In this document: positions 17,015-25,638 of the stretch, piece by piece
How the letters are laid out: the number at the start of each line of letters is the position of its first letter
Numbering within the stretch: the first letter of the stretch is position 1
From: Methylomonas rivi
GTDB taxonomy: Bacteria > Pseudomonadota > Gammaproteobacteria > Methylococcales > Methylomonadaceae
DNA: 36,509 nucleotides
Assembly (NCBI RefSeq): GCF_024505165.1
Contig: NZ_JANIBK010000032.1
Span: 1 to 36,509, forward strand
Direction: 5' to 3'
Program-made: the position numbers and the translations under genes
Notes under the pieces: model-generated
The model's input: only the letters and a program-made list of their open reading frames with translations
Database searches by the model: none
What the model was told of the DNA's origin: nothing

Positions 17015-17731
17015 ATGATACCGATTAGAGATTCGATACCATGCAACACTACGCCCTATGTCACTTGGGGCATCATGGCGGTTTGCATCGGGGTTTATCT
17101 TTTGATGCTGCTGATGCCGGACGCCATGGCGCAGCATTTTTTGTATAAGTACGGCATGGTGCCGTTGCGTTACACCAACCCAACCTGGTCCAAGCATTTC
17201 GGTTTGCCGCCGGATTATTATTTTTCGTTTTTAAGCAGTTTGTTTCTGCATGGCGGCTGGGTGCATTTGCTGGTCAACATGATGTTCATGTGGATCTTCG
17301 CCGATAACATCGAAGACTTGATGGGGCACAAGCGGTTTGCGGCTTTTTATCTGATATGCGGCTTACTGGCGACCTACATTCAATGGTATTTTTCGCAAAA
17401 TCTGGTGGTGCCGGTGGTGGGGGCGTCCGGAGCGATAGCCGGAGTGTTGGGGGCGTATTTTTTCCGTTTTCCCTATGCCAGGGTAGTTATCATGGTGCCG
17501 ATTTTGTTTTTTCCGCTGTTTTTCGAAATACCTGCCATCGCCTTTCTGGGCGTGTGGGTGATTTTGCAATTGCAGGAGATCAGTACCGCGGCCATGTTTC
17601 CCGGCCTGGGCGGCAGTTCCGCCTGGTGGGCGCATTTGGGCGGTTTCGTGGTGGGCGCCTTGATTCATCCTTTGTTCATCGATAAACCCACGGTTTACAG
17701 TATCGACGTCGAACCCAGCGAAGAAGCCTGA
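17015..17731 (+). CDS. Rhomboid-family intramembrane serine protease
   Basis: This 238-residue inner-membrane protein has six or so hydrophobic segments and the rhomboid catalytic signature: HGGWVHLLVNMMFMWIFADNIED, then GASG with Ser138, and AHLGGFVVGA with His207. The family cuts transmembrane segments of client proteins within the bilayer. The N-terminus (MIPIRDSIPCNTTPYVTWGIM) is typical of the bacterial subgroup with a short cytosolic leader. AAGGA lies about ten bases upstream of the ATG. No client is suggested by the context; the gene follows hrpA closely. Confidence 0.93.
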   Translation: MIPIRDSIPCNTTPYVTWGIMAVCIGVYLLMLLMPDAMAQHFLYKYGMVPLRYTNPTWSKHFGLPPDYYFSFLSSLFLHGGWVHLLVNMMFMWIFADNIEDLMGHKRFAAFYLICGLLATYIQWYFSQNLVVPVVGASGAIAGVLGAYFFRFPYARVVIMVPILFFPLFFEIPAIAFLGVWVILQLQEISTAAMFPGLGGSSAWWAHLGGFVVGALIHPLFIDKPTVYSIDVEPSEEA

Positions 17732-17756
17732 CGCAGGTAATCCAAGCGCCAAAAAG

Positions 17757-17787
17757 TTGAGTAAGCGTAGGGGTTTTATTTTATAAT
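17757..17787 (+). promoter_or_regulatory. Possible sigma70 promoter for the small membrane protein
   Basis: A perfect TATAAT at 17782-17787 is preceded by TTGAGT at 17757-17762. The 19-base spacing is longer than optimal, so strength is uncertain. It would give a leader of about 80 bases before the ATG at 17874. Confidence 0.35.
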
Positions 17788-17873
17788 GCCGGCCGGTTTG
17801 CGACTGAAATTGTTTGCCTATCAAACCCGCCGCCGCACAAAGATTATTTAATTGACCCCGAGAAAAATAAACC

Positions 17874-18197
17874 ATGAAAAACCTAAATGTTGCTTTGGTA
17901 AGGTTGCTGCAGTTTGTAGTGTTCGTCCTGTTTACTTTCATCGTGCTGGTATATTTCGGCACCATGATTCTGTTGCCGCTGGATATGGTTGTACTGATGA
18001 CCAAGTTCCTGAACGTGTTCGGCATCGGTACTTTGTTTGGCGCCATCGTCGCCGTGCCCGTGGTGGCCTACCTGGGTAAAATCGTTTACAACACTCCAGG
18101 CTTGATCCAAATGATCGTCGATAACGGTATCGACTTGGTCAATCTGGGCAAACAACGGGTGGAAGCATTCAACAAATTCGCCGACGCCGCCAAATAA
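17874..18197 (+). CDS. Small two-span membrane protein of unknown function
   Basis: I do not recognise a family. The 107-residue protein has two strongly hydrophobic segments (about residues 8-36 and 45-72) and an amphipathic C-terminal tail ending NKFADAAK. The ATG at 17874 starts MKNLNVALVRLLQFVV. Codon use is like the neighbouring core genes. It is followed 22 bases later by a strong intrinsic terminator and has its own possible promoter, so it is probably a monocistronic, well-expressed gene. Confidence 0.72.
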   Translation: MKNLNVALVRLLQFVVFVLFTFIVLVYFGTMILLPLDMVVLMTKFLNVFGIGTLFGAIVAVPVVAYLGKIVYNTPGLIQMIVDNGIDLVNLGKQRVEAFNKFADAAK

Positions 18198-18219
18198 GGG
18201 TTTTCGGATAGCGAGGGAA

Positions 18220-18246
18220 AAGGGGCTGTGCAAGCCCCTTTTTTTT
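18220..18246 (+). terminator. Rho-independent terminator
   Basis: AAGGGGCT (18220-18227), a five-base loop, AGCCCCTT (18233-18240) and six further T residues make a textbook intrinsic terminator just downstream of the small membrane protein gene. Confidence 0.9.
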
Positions 18247-18518
18247 GCCTGCTGTTTTTTGGCATTAGGGGAGGGGGGCAAGCGGCCGCCTCCTGCTGGC
18301 CAGGAGATTGAAGAGTTGGCCTTATGAAGGCCATTAACCGACAGTCTTAAAAAAACATCGCCGGCTTAGGCTAGGGTTGGAAACAACTTACCGAAATATA
18401 TTGCCTTTGCAGGAGCGCTTGATCGGGGCTAAAGCCCCTCCTATCCGGCAACAATCACCGAAAATACGGGGATGTTATTCTTGACGAAACCCTTGGCCCC
18501 AACTCGATGCAATTCAAA
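18247..18518. other. Intergenic region between converging genes
   Basis: No gene is visible here. GGGGCT/AGCCCC at 18425-18438 forms a tight hairpin inside a GATCGGGGCTAAAGCCCC element of the kind often repeated between genes. It lies on the 3' side of the minus-strand gene at 18519 but has no T-tract in either direction. Confidence 0.4.
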
Positions 18519-18851
18519 TTATTTTTCCAGCAAAGCTTTGGCCCTTGCCCATTGCCTAAGGACGTTGGCTTTGCAATACGTGTCGCACGATTGCTTCCGG
18601 CAATAGCGGTCGTAGCAACTGTTGAAAATCATTTCCGCGTTATCGTCCGTGGCTTCGTCAGCCGCTTTGCTGAGCGTGATGTCTATCACCTTGTCCGCCA
18701 GCGCCCGATTGCCTAACATGGTCTCAACCAATGCCGCCAGCATGGCTTGCGGCTTGATGTCGTTGGTTCTGGAAAACTCGTTTAAACCATCGTAAGTCCG
18801 AACATCCAACGCAACTTTTTTCCTTGCCGGTTTGATTTTTTCAATTTTCAT
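18519..18851 (-). CDS. Small Cys-rich hypothetical protein
   Basis: Function unknown. The 110-residue protein begins MKIEKIKPARKKVALDVRTYDGL, which resembles the beta strand of a ribbon-helix-helix protein and is followed by helices. Its C-terminal part holds four closely spaced cysteines (Cys79, 84, 89, 93; C-x4-C-x4-C-x3-C) in a basic context, a possible metal site. This combination suggests a small nucleic-acid-binding protein, but that is inference. It is transcribed away from glgP, with 326 bases between the two starts. Confidence 0.55.
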   Translation of the reverse strand: MKIEKIKPARKKVALDVRTYDGLNEFSRTNDIKPQAMLAALVETMLGNRALADKVIDITLSKAADEATDDNAEMIFNSCYDRYCRKQSCDTYCKANVLRQWARAKALLEK

Positions 18852-19051
18852 GTGTGTTCACCCTTTTAAGCGACCGCGGATCAATTTCGAACGTTGCCGA
18901 ATATATGCCGGAAGAACGCCCGGCAACATTACAAATAAACCTTCCGCACGGCTATCTGTATATAAAGCACAAGTTAGCAATTTTGCATGACTTTTGTCAC
19001 CTTGTTCTCGGCCGGGTTAATTTTTACGCCCGTTCTCTGTCGCATTAAAAA

Positions 19052-19083
19052 CTGTCATACAACTGTAATCTATTCGGTATAGC
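19052..19083 (+). promoter_or_regulatory. Pho box and -10 upstream of glgP
   Basis: CTGTCATACAACTGTAAT at 19052-19069 matches the E. coli Pho box consensus at 16 of 18 positions and shows the expected direct repeat CTGTCAT/CTGTAAT with a four-base gap. TATAGC at 19078-19083 is a plausible -10, eight bases on, with the box replacing a -35, as in PhoB-activated promoters. The rest of the 18852-19177 gap holds no gene; TTGCATGACTTTTGTCAC at 18983-19000 might be a very degenerate second box. Confidence 0.75.
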
Positions 19084-19177
19084 GTGCTAAGCCTATGAGG
19101 GCGGAGTTTGGTATAGGTTCCCGCCGCTCGATTACACAAGAATTCTTCTTTTTAGTACGCAAGTCAACGCAATAAAC

Positions 19178-21682
19178 ATGTCATCACATAAAGTCTTCCG
19201 TATCAGCCATCCGAAACCGGACATAACCCTGCTGCCCATGCTCGGCATGGATAAAGAGCACATCACGCATGACTTCAAGCATTACTACAGCCACCGTTTG
19301 GGCCGGGACGAACATTGCCGCTCACCGGAATATGCCTACAAAGCCATTTCCCTGGCTATCAGCGATCGCATGGTCGAACGCTGGAAACGCACCTACAATT
19401 TGCAGCGCAATCAAGACGGCAAGAATGCGTTTTATTTGTCGATGGAATTTTTGCTTGGCCGGCGTTTGAGCAACGCGGTGATGAACCTGGGCGTGGATAA
19501 CGAAGTGGCCAAGGGTCTCTACGATTTGGGCTTGGTAATGGAAGAACTCGTCGACGCCGAGCCCGATGCCGGTTTGGGCAACGGCGGCCTGGGACGTTTG
19601 GCGGCCTGTTTCATCGACAGTTGCGCGACCTTGAATCTACCGGTGACCGGTTATGGCTTGCGCTACGAATACGGCATGTTCATTCAGGAGATCGTCAACG
19701 GCGAACAGGTGGAAAAGCCCGATCATTGGTTGCGTAACGGCAATGTCTGGGAAATCGAGCGCCCGGAATACATCACCCGCATCAAGTTCGGCGGCCGTAC
19801 CGAAACACATATAGACGAAAACGGACACAAACGCATCTGCTGGGTCGATACCCGGGATGTGTTGGCCATGCCCTACGATACGCCGGTGCCCGGTTACAAG
19901 AACGATACCGTCAACACCCTGCGGCTCTGGAAAGCCATGGCAACGGAAGACTTTAATCTGCAGGAATTCAATGCCGGCGATTACGCCGAAGCCGTGGCGC
20001 AAAAAAATACCGCGGAAAATATCACCATGGTGCTGTATCCCAACGATGCCAATGAAAACGGCAAGGTCCTGCGCCTGCAACAACAATATCTGCTGGCATC
20101 CGCCAGCCTGCAGGACGTATTGGCGCACTGGGTAGGCCGCCACGGCCGCGATTTTTCCAAATTCGCGGAAAAAAACTGTTTTCAACTCAACGACACCCAT
20201 CCCAGTATCGCCGTTGCCGAATTGATGCGCTTACTGGTCGATATATACGGGTTATCCTGGAAAAACGCCTGGCAAATTACCCTCCAAACCATGGCCTACA
20301 CCAACCACACCCTGCTGCCGGAAGCTTTGGAAAAGTGGTCGGTCCCCTTGATGCGCCAGCTATTGCCGCGCCTGTTAGACATCATCTTCGCCATTAATGC
20401 CGACTTCATGGCCGAGGTGTCCGCGCGTTGGCCGGGAGACAAACCGCGTCAGGCCCGTATGTCCATCATTGAAGAAGGCTCGGTACAATACGTGCGCATG
20501 GCCTATCTGGCCATCATCGGCAGCTTTTCGGTCAACGGCGTGGCGGCGCTACACTCCGATCTGCTCAAACAAGGCCTGTTCCAGGACTTTTATGCCTTGT
20601 GGCCGGAGAAATTCAATAACAAAACCAATGGCGTCACCCCGCGGCGCTGGCTTGCGGGCTGCAATCCCGAATTGGCGAAACTGATTACCTCCACCATAGG
20701 CGACGGCTGGATCACCGACCTGTCGCATCTGGCAAAACTCAAGCCCTATGCCGATGATCCGGCATTCAGAGCACAGTGGCGGCAAATCAAGCAGTTTAAT
20801 AAACAAAAATTAATCGATCTAAAACAGCAGGAATTGCAAATCGATATCGATGCCGACGCTATGTTCGATGTGCAGGTAAAACGCATACACGAGTACAAAC
20901 GACAGGTGCTGAACATACTGCATGTCATTCACTTATACGACCGCATCAAGCGCGGCGACACCCAAAATTGGGTAGCGCGTTGCGTGCTGATCGGCGGCAA
21001 AGCCGCGCCCGGTTATGCCATGGCCAAGCGTATCATCAAATTGATCAACAACGTGGCGAACGTCATCAATAACGATGTGCAAGTCGGCAAGCAATTGAAA
21101 CTGGCATTTCTGCCCAACTACCGGGCCTCGGCCATGGAAAAAATTTGCCCCGGCACGGATTTGTCCGAGCAAATTTCCACCGCCGGCAAGGAAGCCTCCG
21201 GGACCGGTAACATGAAATTCATGATGAACGGCGCCCTTACCATCGGTACCTTGGATGGGGCCAATATCGAGATTCGGGACGAGGTCGGCGCGGAAAATTT
21301 CTTTTTATTCGGCTTGACGGCCGCCGAAGTGGAGGCAACCCATGCCCATTACAATCCGCGGCGGCTTATCCAACAGGACAGCGATTTGCAACGGGTCATG
21401 CATTTGCTGGAATGCGGTCATTTCAACCAATTCGAACCCGGTATTTTCGACGACATCCTTGCCTCCTTGAAAAGCCCGCAAGACCCTTGGTTAACGTTAG
21501 CGGATTTTCGCGGCTACATAGATACGCAAAAACGGGTGGAGCAGCTCTGGCGCGACCCCGAACAATGGACGCGGATGAGCATACTCAATACCGCCGCCAG
21601 CGGTAAATTTTCCAGCGACCGCACGATTGCGGAATACAACCGCGACATCTGGAAATTGGCGCCGATTACTGCCGATAGTTAA
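19178..21682 (+). CDS. glgP: Glycogen/starch/alpha-glucan phosphorylase
   Basis: The 834-residue enzyme releases glucose-1-phosphate from glycogen using inorganic phosphate and pyridoxal phosphate. Family segments include NLSMEFLLGR-like FYLSMEFLLGRRLSNAVMNLG, DAGLGNGGLGRLAACFIDS, QLNDTHPSIAVAELMRLL, the VKRIHEYKRQVLN segment, and EASGTGNMKFMMNGALTIGTLDGANIEI with the cofactor-binding Lys680. Length is normal and the frame intact. It stands alone behind a strong Pho box, so expression probably rises when phosphate is short, when glycogen is often the remaining energy store. That link is inferred from the site. Confidence 0.96.
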   Translation: MSSHKVFRISHPKPDITLLPMLGMDKEHITHDFKHYYSHRLGRDEHCRSPEYAYKAISLAISDRMVERWKRTYNLQRNQDGKNAFYLSMEFLLGRRLSNAVMNLGVDNEVAKGLYDLGLVMEELVDAEPDAGLGNGGLGRLAACFIDSCATLNLPVTGYGLRYEYGMFIQEIVNGEQVEKPDHWLRNGNVWEIERPEYITRIKFGGRTETHIDENGHKRICWVDTRDVLAMPYDTPVPGYKNDTVNTLRLWKAMATEDFNLQEFNAGDYAEAVAQKNTAENITMVLYPNDANENGKVLRLQQQYLLASASLQDVLAHWVGRHGRDFSKFAEKNCFQLNDTHPSIAVAELMRLLVDIYGLSWKNAWQITLQTMAYTNHTLLPEALEKWSVPLMRQLLPRLLDIIFAINADFMAEVSARWPGDKPRQARMSIIEEGSVQYVRMAYLAIIGSFSVNGVAALHSDLLKQGLFQDFYALWPEKFNNKTNGVTPRRWLAGCNPELAKLITSTIGDGWITDLSHLAKLKPYADDPAFRAQWRQIKQFNKQKLIDLKQQELQIDIDADAMFDVQVKRIHEYKRQVLNILHVIHLYDRIKRGDTQNWVARCVLIGGKAAPGYAMAKRIIKLINNVANVINNDVQVGKQLKLAFLPNYRASAMEKICPGTDLSEQISTAGKEASGTGNMKFMMNGALTIGTLDGANIEIRDEVGAENFFLFGLTAAEVEATHAHYNPRRLIQQDSDLQRVMHLLECGHFNQFEPGIFDDILASLKSPQDPWLTLADFRGYIDTQKRVEQLWRDPEQWTRMSILNTAASGKFSSDRTIAEYNRDIWKLAPITADS

Positions 21683-21704
21683 TTTCGGCGCTTGTAGCCG
21701 CGGC

Positions 21705-21736
21705 ATTTCATAAAGCTGTAACCTGATCGGTATAGC
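21705..21736 (+). promoter_or_regulatory. Pho box and -10 upstream of the dehydrogenase gene
   Basis: ATTTCATAAAGCTGTAAC at 21705-21722 matches the Pho consensus at 14 of 18 positions. TATAGC at 21731-21736 follows after eight bases, the same -10 and spacing as at glgP (CGG-TATAGC in both), which strengthens both calls. It lies just after the glgP stop. Confidence 0.6.
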
Positions 21737-21876
21737 TTTCCCGCATGGGATTAAATAGGCGGGCGGCTGAGGAGGTTTCATAAAAACCGATGCCGTTATT
21801 ACCAAATCGCCCATTTACACAGGTTTTGCGCAATTCGGCCGAGATTAAAAATTCACCACCATGACCGACATCGAAA

Positions 21877-23118
21877 ATGGATACAAATCAAAGCGGCTTG
21901 AACATGCGGCTTGCTGAACACATAACGGTTTCCTCAGAGGGCAACGAGGAAAAATTCAAGATTAAAACCTATAACAACCTATCGCCTATCGGGCTGGAAA
22001 AGCTTTCAAGCGCTCGTTACGAAATTGGCTCCGAGATTGAATATCCCGATGCAATCCTGCTACGTTCGCAAGACTTACACAATGTCGTCATTCCCGATAC
22101 GGTTAAAGCCGTGGGCAGAGCGGGTTCGGGCGTAAACAATATTCCGGTCGATGAACTGTCAGCGCGCGGCGTTCCGGTTTTCAATGCGCCGGGCGCCAAT
22201 GCCAATGCCGTGACCGAGTTGACAATTGCCGGTCTGTTAATGGCGGCGCGCAATATTCCGGAAGCCTTGGCTTTCGTCAACGGTCTTAAGGATGAAGATG
22301 GCGGACTGGATGCGCGCGTCGAGCAGTCCAAGTGCCGTTTCTCCGGCATTGAACTGGCCGGCAAGACCTTGGGCGTCGTCGGGCTGGGCGCAATTGGCGT
22401 CAAAGTCAGCAATGTTGCCCGGGCGCTCGGTTTGAAAGTCGTGGGATTCGACCCGCAAATGACGCTGGAAAATGCATGGCGGCTGTCGTCGGATGCCATT
22501 CCGGCTGACAGCTTAAACGAATTATTATCCCGTTCCGATTTTGTCAGCCTGCATGTCACGCTGAACGATCAAACCCGGCATCTTATGGACGACATACGTA
22601 TCGGCAAGATGAAGCCCAATGCCACCTTGCTGAATTTCTCCCGCGCCGAAATTGTCGATGAAGCCGCGCTCCTGGCCGCACTCGATACCGCCATGCTGCG
22701 CGCTTATGTTTCCGACTTTCCGTCGCCAGCCTTGTTGAATCGCCCGCGCGCCATCGTATTACCGCATTTGGGCGCATCGACCAAGGAAGCCGAAGAAAAT
22801 TGCGCGCGGATGGTTTGCGAACAGGTGCGCGATTTCCTTGAAAACGGCACTATTCGCTGCGCGGTTAATTTTCCGGATATTCATTTATCCCGCAACGAAC
22901 ATTTTCGGCTTGCGATTGCGAATGACAACATACCCGGCATGGTCAGCCAGATCACTGCAATTCTGGCGGAGAACAACATCAATATCGTGGATATGTTGAA
23001 TAAGTCACGCGGTAATTATGCGTTTACATTAATTGACATCAATGAGCGGATTTCGCCGGAATTGCTTGCCCGCCTTATCTCAATAAAAGGCGTTCTTTCG
23101 GCACGCGGCATCGCTTGA
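21877..23118 (+). CDS. serA: D-3-phosphoglycerate dehydrogenase, ACT-containing short form
   Basis: This 413-residue protein is a D-2-hydroxyacid dehydrogenase of the phosphoglycerate dehydrogenase type, catalysing the first step of serine synthesis from 3-phosphoglycerate. FKIKTYNNLSPIGLEKL, AVGRAGSGVNNIPVDEL and FNAPGANANAVTEL are typical of this subgroup; GLGAIG (169-174) is the NAD-binding loop, the SRAEIVDE segment carries the catalytic Arg, and LPHLGAST the catalytic His. An ACT-like domain (IANDNIPGMVSQITAILAENNINIVDML) ends it. The first 18 residues are an extension relative to the usual start, so ATG 21904 is an alternative. Methanotrophs with a serine cycle also need such an enzyme. 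A Pho box lies 155 bases upstream. Confidence 0.88.
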   Translation: MDTNQSGLNMRLAEHITVSSEGNEEKFKIKTYNNLSPIGLEKLSSARYEIGSEIEYPDAILLRSQDLHNVVIPDTVKAVGRAGSGVNNIPVDELSARGVPVFNAPGANANAVTELTIAGLLMAARNIPEALAFVNGLKDEDGGLDARVEQSKCRFSGIELAGKTLGVVGLGAIGVKVSNVARALGLKVVGFDPQMTLENAWRLSSDAIPADSLNELLSRSDFVSLHVTLNDQTRHLMDDIRIGKMKPNATLLNFSRAEIVDEAALLAALDTAMLRAYVSDFPSPALLNRPRAIVLPHLGASTKEAEENCARMVCEQVRDFLENGTIRCAVNFPDIHLSRNEHFRLAIANDNIPGMVSQITAILAENNINIVDMLNKSRGNYAFTLIDINERISPELLARLISIKGVLSARGIA

Positions 23119-23223
23119 TAACCGGTGCCCGACACAATCGCCCTTAGGGTCATGCATCAATAAAAATCAGACAGCGCTATTCCCCCCGGACAACACCGTT
23201 TTTATAAAGCCTACGAGGATACT

Positions 23224-23856
23224 ATGACCGCCGATACTCTTGATAGACCCCTTTCCCGCCCCCTGGAAACCATATTCAAGGAACACCTCGATAACACCAT
23301 CGAGTGCGGCAACGTCCTGAGCGAGCTGTTCTTGAATCTTGAGGAGCCCGACCAATACATCGCCAAAGTCAAACAGCTGGAGGAGAAGGGGGATAAATTA
23401 ACGGCCGAAGCATACGGCGGCCTGGAATTGCTGACCTACTCAGAGTATATCCATATCACCGAACAACTGGTCAAGCGCTTGGACGATATCGTCGACGGCA
23501 TTAACAATACCGCGCGACTGATCGATATTTGCCATCCGAGGCAGATAGAGAATGCGGCGCAGGAGATTCTATCGGCCTTGATGTCGATGATAGAAACATT
23601 GCAATCGCAGGTGGCTCGGTACCCGGACATCGACCTGGCAAGCATGAGAGCTTGCTGCAAGGCGCTCAAGACCAACGAGGAAAATGCCGACTTAATTTAT
23701 CACGAGTGGCGAAAAAAACAGCGCCGCGTGCTGGTGCTTTCCCTGATCGAAGAGAGTAACTGGACCGAAATTCTGGGGGTTCTCGAACAAACCACGGACG
23801 CCGCTTATCACGCGGGGTTATTGCTGGAACGCACGGCCCGCTATCGCCAAAAATAA
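23224..23856 (+). CDS. DUF47/PhoU-like family protein
   Basis: This 210-residue all-helical cytosolic protein fits the DUF47 (PhoU-related) family, usually found beside PiT-type phosphate permeases and thought to regulate them. The pattern of long helices with acidic metal-binding motifs is visible: LEEPDQYIAKVKQLEEKGDKLT (E-x3-D pair), VKRLDDIVDGINNTARLI, and LKTNEENADLIYHEWRK. GAGGATACT precedes the ATG. No permease is adjacent; instead the next gene is a CAX-type antiporter. It follows serA by 105 bases and could be in the same transcript. Confidence 0.86.
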   Translation: MTADTLDRPLSRPLETIFKEHLDNTIECGNVLSELFLNLEEPDQYIAKVKQLEEKGDKLTAEAYGGLELLTYSEYIHITEQLVKRLDDIVDGINNTARLIDICHPRQIENAAQEILSALMSMIETLQSQVARYPDIDLASMRACCKALKTNEENADLIYHEWRKKQRRVLVLSLIEESNWTEILGVLEQTTDAAYHAGLLLERTARYRQK

Positions 23857-24045
23857 TAGCGCGCGCCGAAAATTAGCGCTTCGCTTGTTCCCTTTGCAAT
23901 TGCATGGGGAGGCATTCTACCGTTGCCGATGTAACGCAATTTGGCGGCCGGCGATTGAATTTCGCATGACTATTAACACACGCCATGCCGTTAAACGGCT
24001 GTTCGAAACCCACTATTGCCCTACCCAAAATATAGCGCCCTTGTC

Positions 24046-25158
24046 ATGACAAATTTATGCAGAAACCCGATCTATTGGCTGCTGCCGTTTATACCATTGA
24101 CTTGGTATCTGCAACACTTGGGTGCTGAAATGGCCGCGGATATTAAATTTTCTTGCGCGGCATTGGCCATCATCCCGCTGGCGGGCCTGATGATCGAATC
24201 AACCGAGCAGATAGCCTTCCGGGTTGGGGAGGCCGTCGGCGGTTTGCTAAACGCCACTTTCGGCAACGCACCGGAATTGATTATCTCGCTGATTGCCCTA
24301 AAGGCAGGCCTGCTGGATATGGTAAAGGCGTCCATCGTCGGCGTTATTCTCACCAACCTCTTGTTTGTACTCGGTTTGTCCTTGTTGGTCGGTGGAATAT
24401 GCAACCAGGAACAAAAATTTAATCGACGAGGCGCGCGCGTCGAACGATCGGTGCTGATGATCGCCGCCATCAGCATTGTGGTGCCCAGCGTTTTCGATAA
24501 CTTCATTTCATCCGATACCTACAAACAGGAAATGGCGCTCAATGCCGGCGTGGCTGTGGTTTTATTGATCACTTACGGCTTTAATCTGTTATTTATGTTG
24601 AAAACCCATCCGCATTATTATCTGCCTAAAAAAACCGAGGAAGTCCAGGCGCCGGAAACCGAACAGTGGCCGCTATTTTCGGCGATAACTGTATTGCTGC
24701 TAGCATCGGTGATATTGGCTTTGATGAGCGAAGTATTGGTAGGTAATGTCGAGGAAACGGCAAGGCACTTTGGCATGTCGAAAGCTTTCATCGGCGTGAT
24801 CATTATCGCCTTGATCGGCGGTGCCCCGGAGAGCGTGGCGGCCGTAACCATGGCAAAGAAAAACAAACTTGACTTAACCCTGGGCATCGCCGTGGGCAGC
24901 AGCATTCAGATTGCGCTGTTTGTGGCGCCCGTACTGATGCTCAGCAGCTATTACATTGCTCCCAGACCGCTTAATCTGGTGGTGGGAAATGCCGGCATCA
25001 TGATAGTCATGCTCCCCGTTATGATTTTTTCCATGATCGGCGCCGACGGCAAATCCAACTGGTTTAAGGGCGTCCAACTCCTGAGCGTTTATTTGCTGAT
25101 GGCCTTGTTCTGCTATTTCCTGCCGGATAGGCCTGAACTTCCGATGATCGCACCATGA
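24046..25158 (+). CDS. Ca2+/cation:proton antiporter (CAX/ChaA family)
   Basis: This integral membrane protein has about eleven hydrophobic segments and the two inverted alpha-repeats of the CaCA superfamily: GGLLNATFGNAPELIISLIALKAG and ALIGGAPESVAAVTMAKKNKLDLTLGIAVGSSIQIALF, each with the ion-binding acidic residue (GNAPE, GGAPE). An acidic Glu-rich stretch (PKKTEEVQAPETEQ) lies between the halves. Such proteins export Ca2+ in exchange for protons. I chose ATG 24046 (MTNLCRNPIYWLLPF) over an in-frame TTG at 24016. TATAGC at 24031-24036 is close enough to suggest a very short leader. It sits between the DUF47 gene and a Pho-box-preceded pair. Confidence 0.9.
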   Translation: MTNLCRNPIYWLLPFIPLTWYLQHLGAEMAADIKFSCAALAIIPLAGLMIESTEQIAFRVGEAVGGLLNATFGNAPELIISLIALKAGLLDMVKASIVGVILTNLLFVLGLSLLVGGICNQEQKFNRRGARVERSVLMIAAISIVVPSVFDNFISSDTYKQEMALNAGVAVVLLITYGFNLLFMLKTHPHYYLPKKTEEVQAPETEQWPLFSAITVLLLASVILALMSEVLVGNVEETARHFGMSKAFIGVIIIALIGGAPESVAAVTMAKKNKLDLTLGIAVGSSIQIALFVAPVLMLSSYYIAPRPLNLVVGNAGIMIVMLPVMIFSMIGADGKSNWFKGVQLLSVYLLMALFCYFLPDRPELPMIAP

Positions 25159-25194
25159 CTATAAGCGTGTGGCCTGAACGGAGCGCAAGATCGT

Positions 25195-25231
25195 TTGTCA
25201 TATAGCTGTAATATTCGGCGTGAAGAATAAT
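25195..25231 (+). promoter_or_regulatory. Pho box upstream of the DUF5132-HMA_2 pair
   Basis: TTGTCATATAGCTGTAAT at 25195-25212 matches the Pho consensus at 15 of 18 positions, and is followed by ATTCGG as at glgP. The -10 is less clear: TGAAGA at the eight-base spacing or AATAAT at 25226-25231. It lies 37 bases after the antiporter stop. Confidence 0.6.
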
Positions 25232-25320
25232 AAGTTTGCGTATGGCAAGATGACAACCGCTACGGACGGTTTTAACCCCGTCCGCTTTTAAAACCCTTAT
25301 ATTCTGTTAGGAAGTTGAAT

Positions 25321-25638
25321 ATGCCCAAACTCGACGATCTTGTAAAAAACGGCACCCCGCTGGGTATTGCCATAGGCTTGGGCGCGGCTATCGCCGCAAC
25401 GGTGATTGTACCGGCATTGCCGGCCATCGTGCGCGCCAGCCGCCCCACCGCCAGAGCCGCCATCAAATCGGGGCTGGTATTGCTGGAAAAAGGCCGGGAA
25501 GTCATGGCCGAAGCCAATGAGGAATTCGACGATATGCTGGCCGAAGTTAAAGCGGAATTGAAGCAGGAACGCAAGGCCCGGACAGCCCATGTCGATGACA
25601 CCGAGGTCGTTATCAAATCTAACAGCGACGAAGCATGA
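25321..25638 (+). CDS. Small DUF5132-like membrane-associated protein
   Basis: The 105-residue protein has one hydrophobic, Ala/Ile-rich helix (GIAIGLGAAIAATVIVPALPAIV, about residues 13-36), then RPTARAAIKSGLVLLEKGREVMAEANEEFDDMLAEVKAELKQERKA, a charged amphipathic helix. This fits the DUF5132 pattern as I remember it; function is unknown. AGGAAG lies seven bases before ATG 25321, which is preferred over the TTG six bases earlier. Its stop overlaps the next start (ATGA), indicating translational coupling with the HMA_2-like protein, so the two probably act together, perhaps in the envelope with the P-type ATPase. Confidence 0.72.
   Translation: MPKLDDLVKNGTPLGIAIGLGAAIAATVIVPALPAIVRASRPTARAAIKSGLVLLEKGREVMAEANEEFDDMLAEVKAELKQERKARTAHVDDTEVVIKSNSDEA

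Noticed and set aside
24040-24062. Pho-box-like sequence on the minus strand at the antiporter start (CATAAATTTGTCAT)
   Set aside because: Only one half-site matches well and it points away from any gene that it could control.
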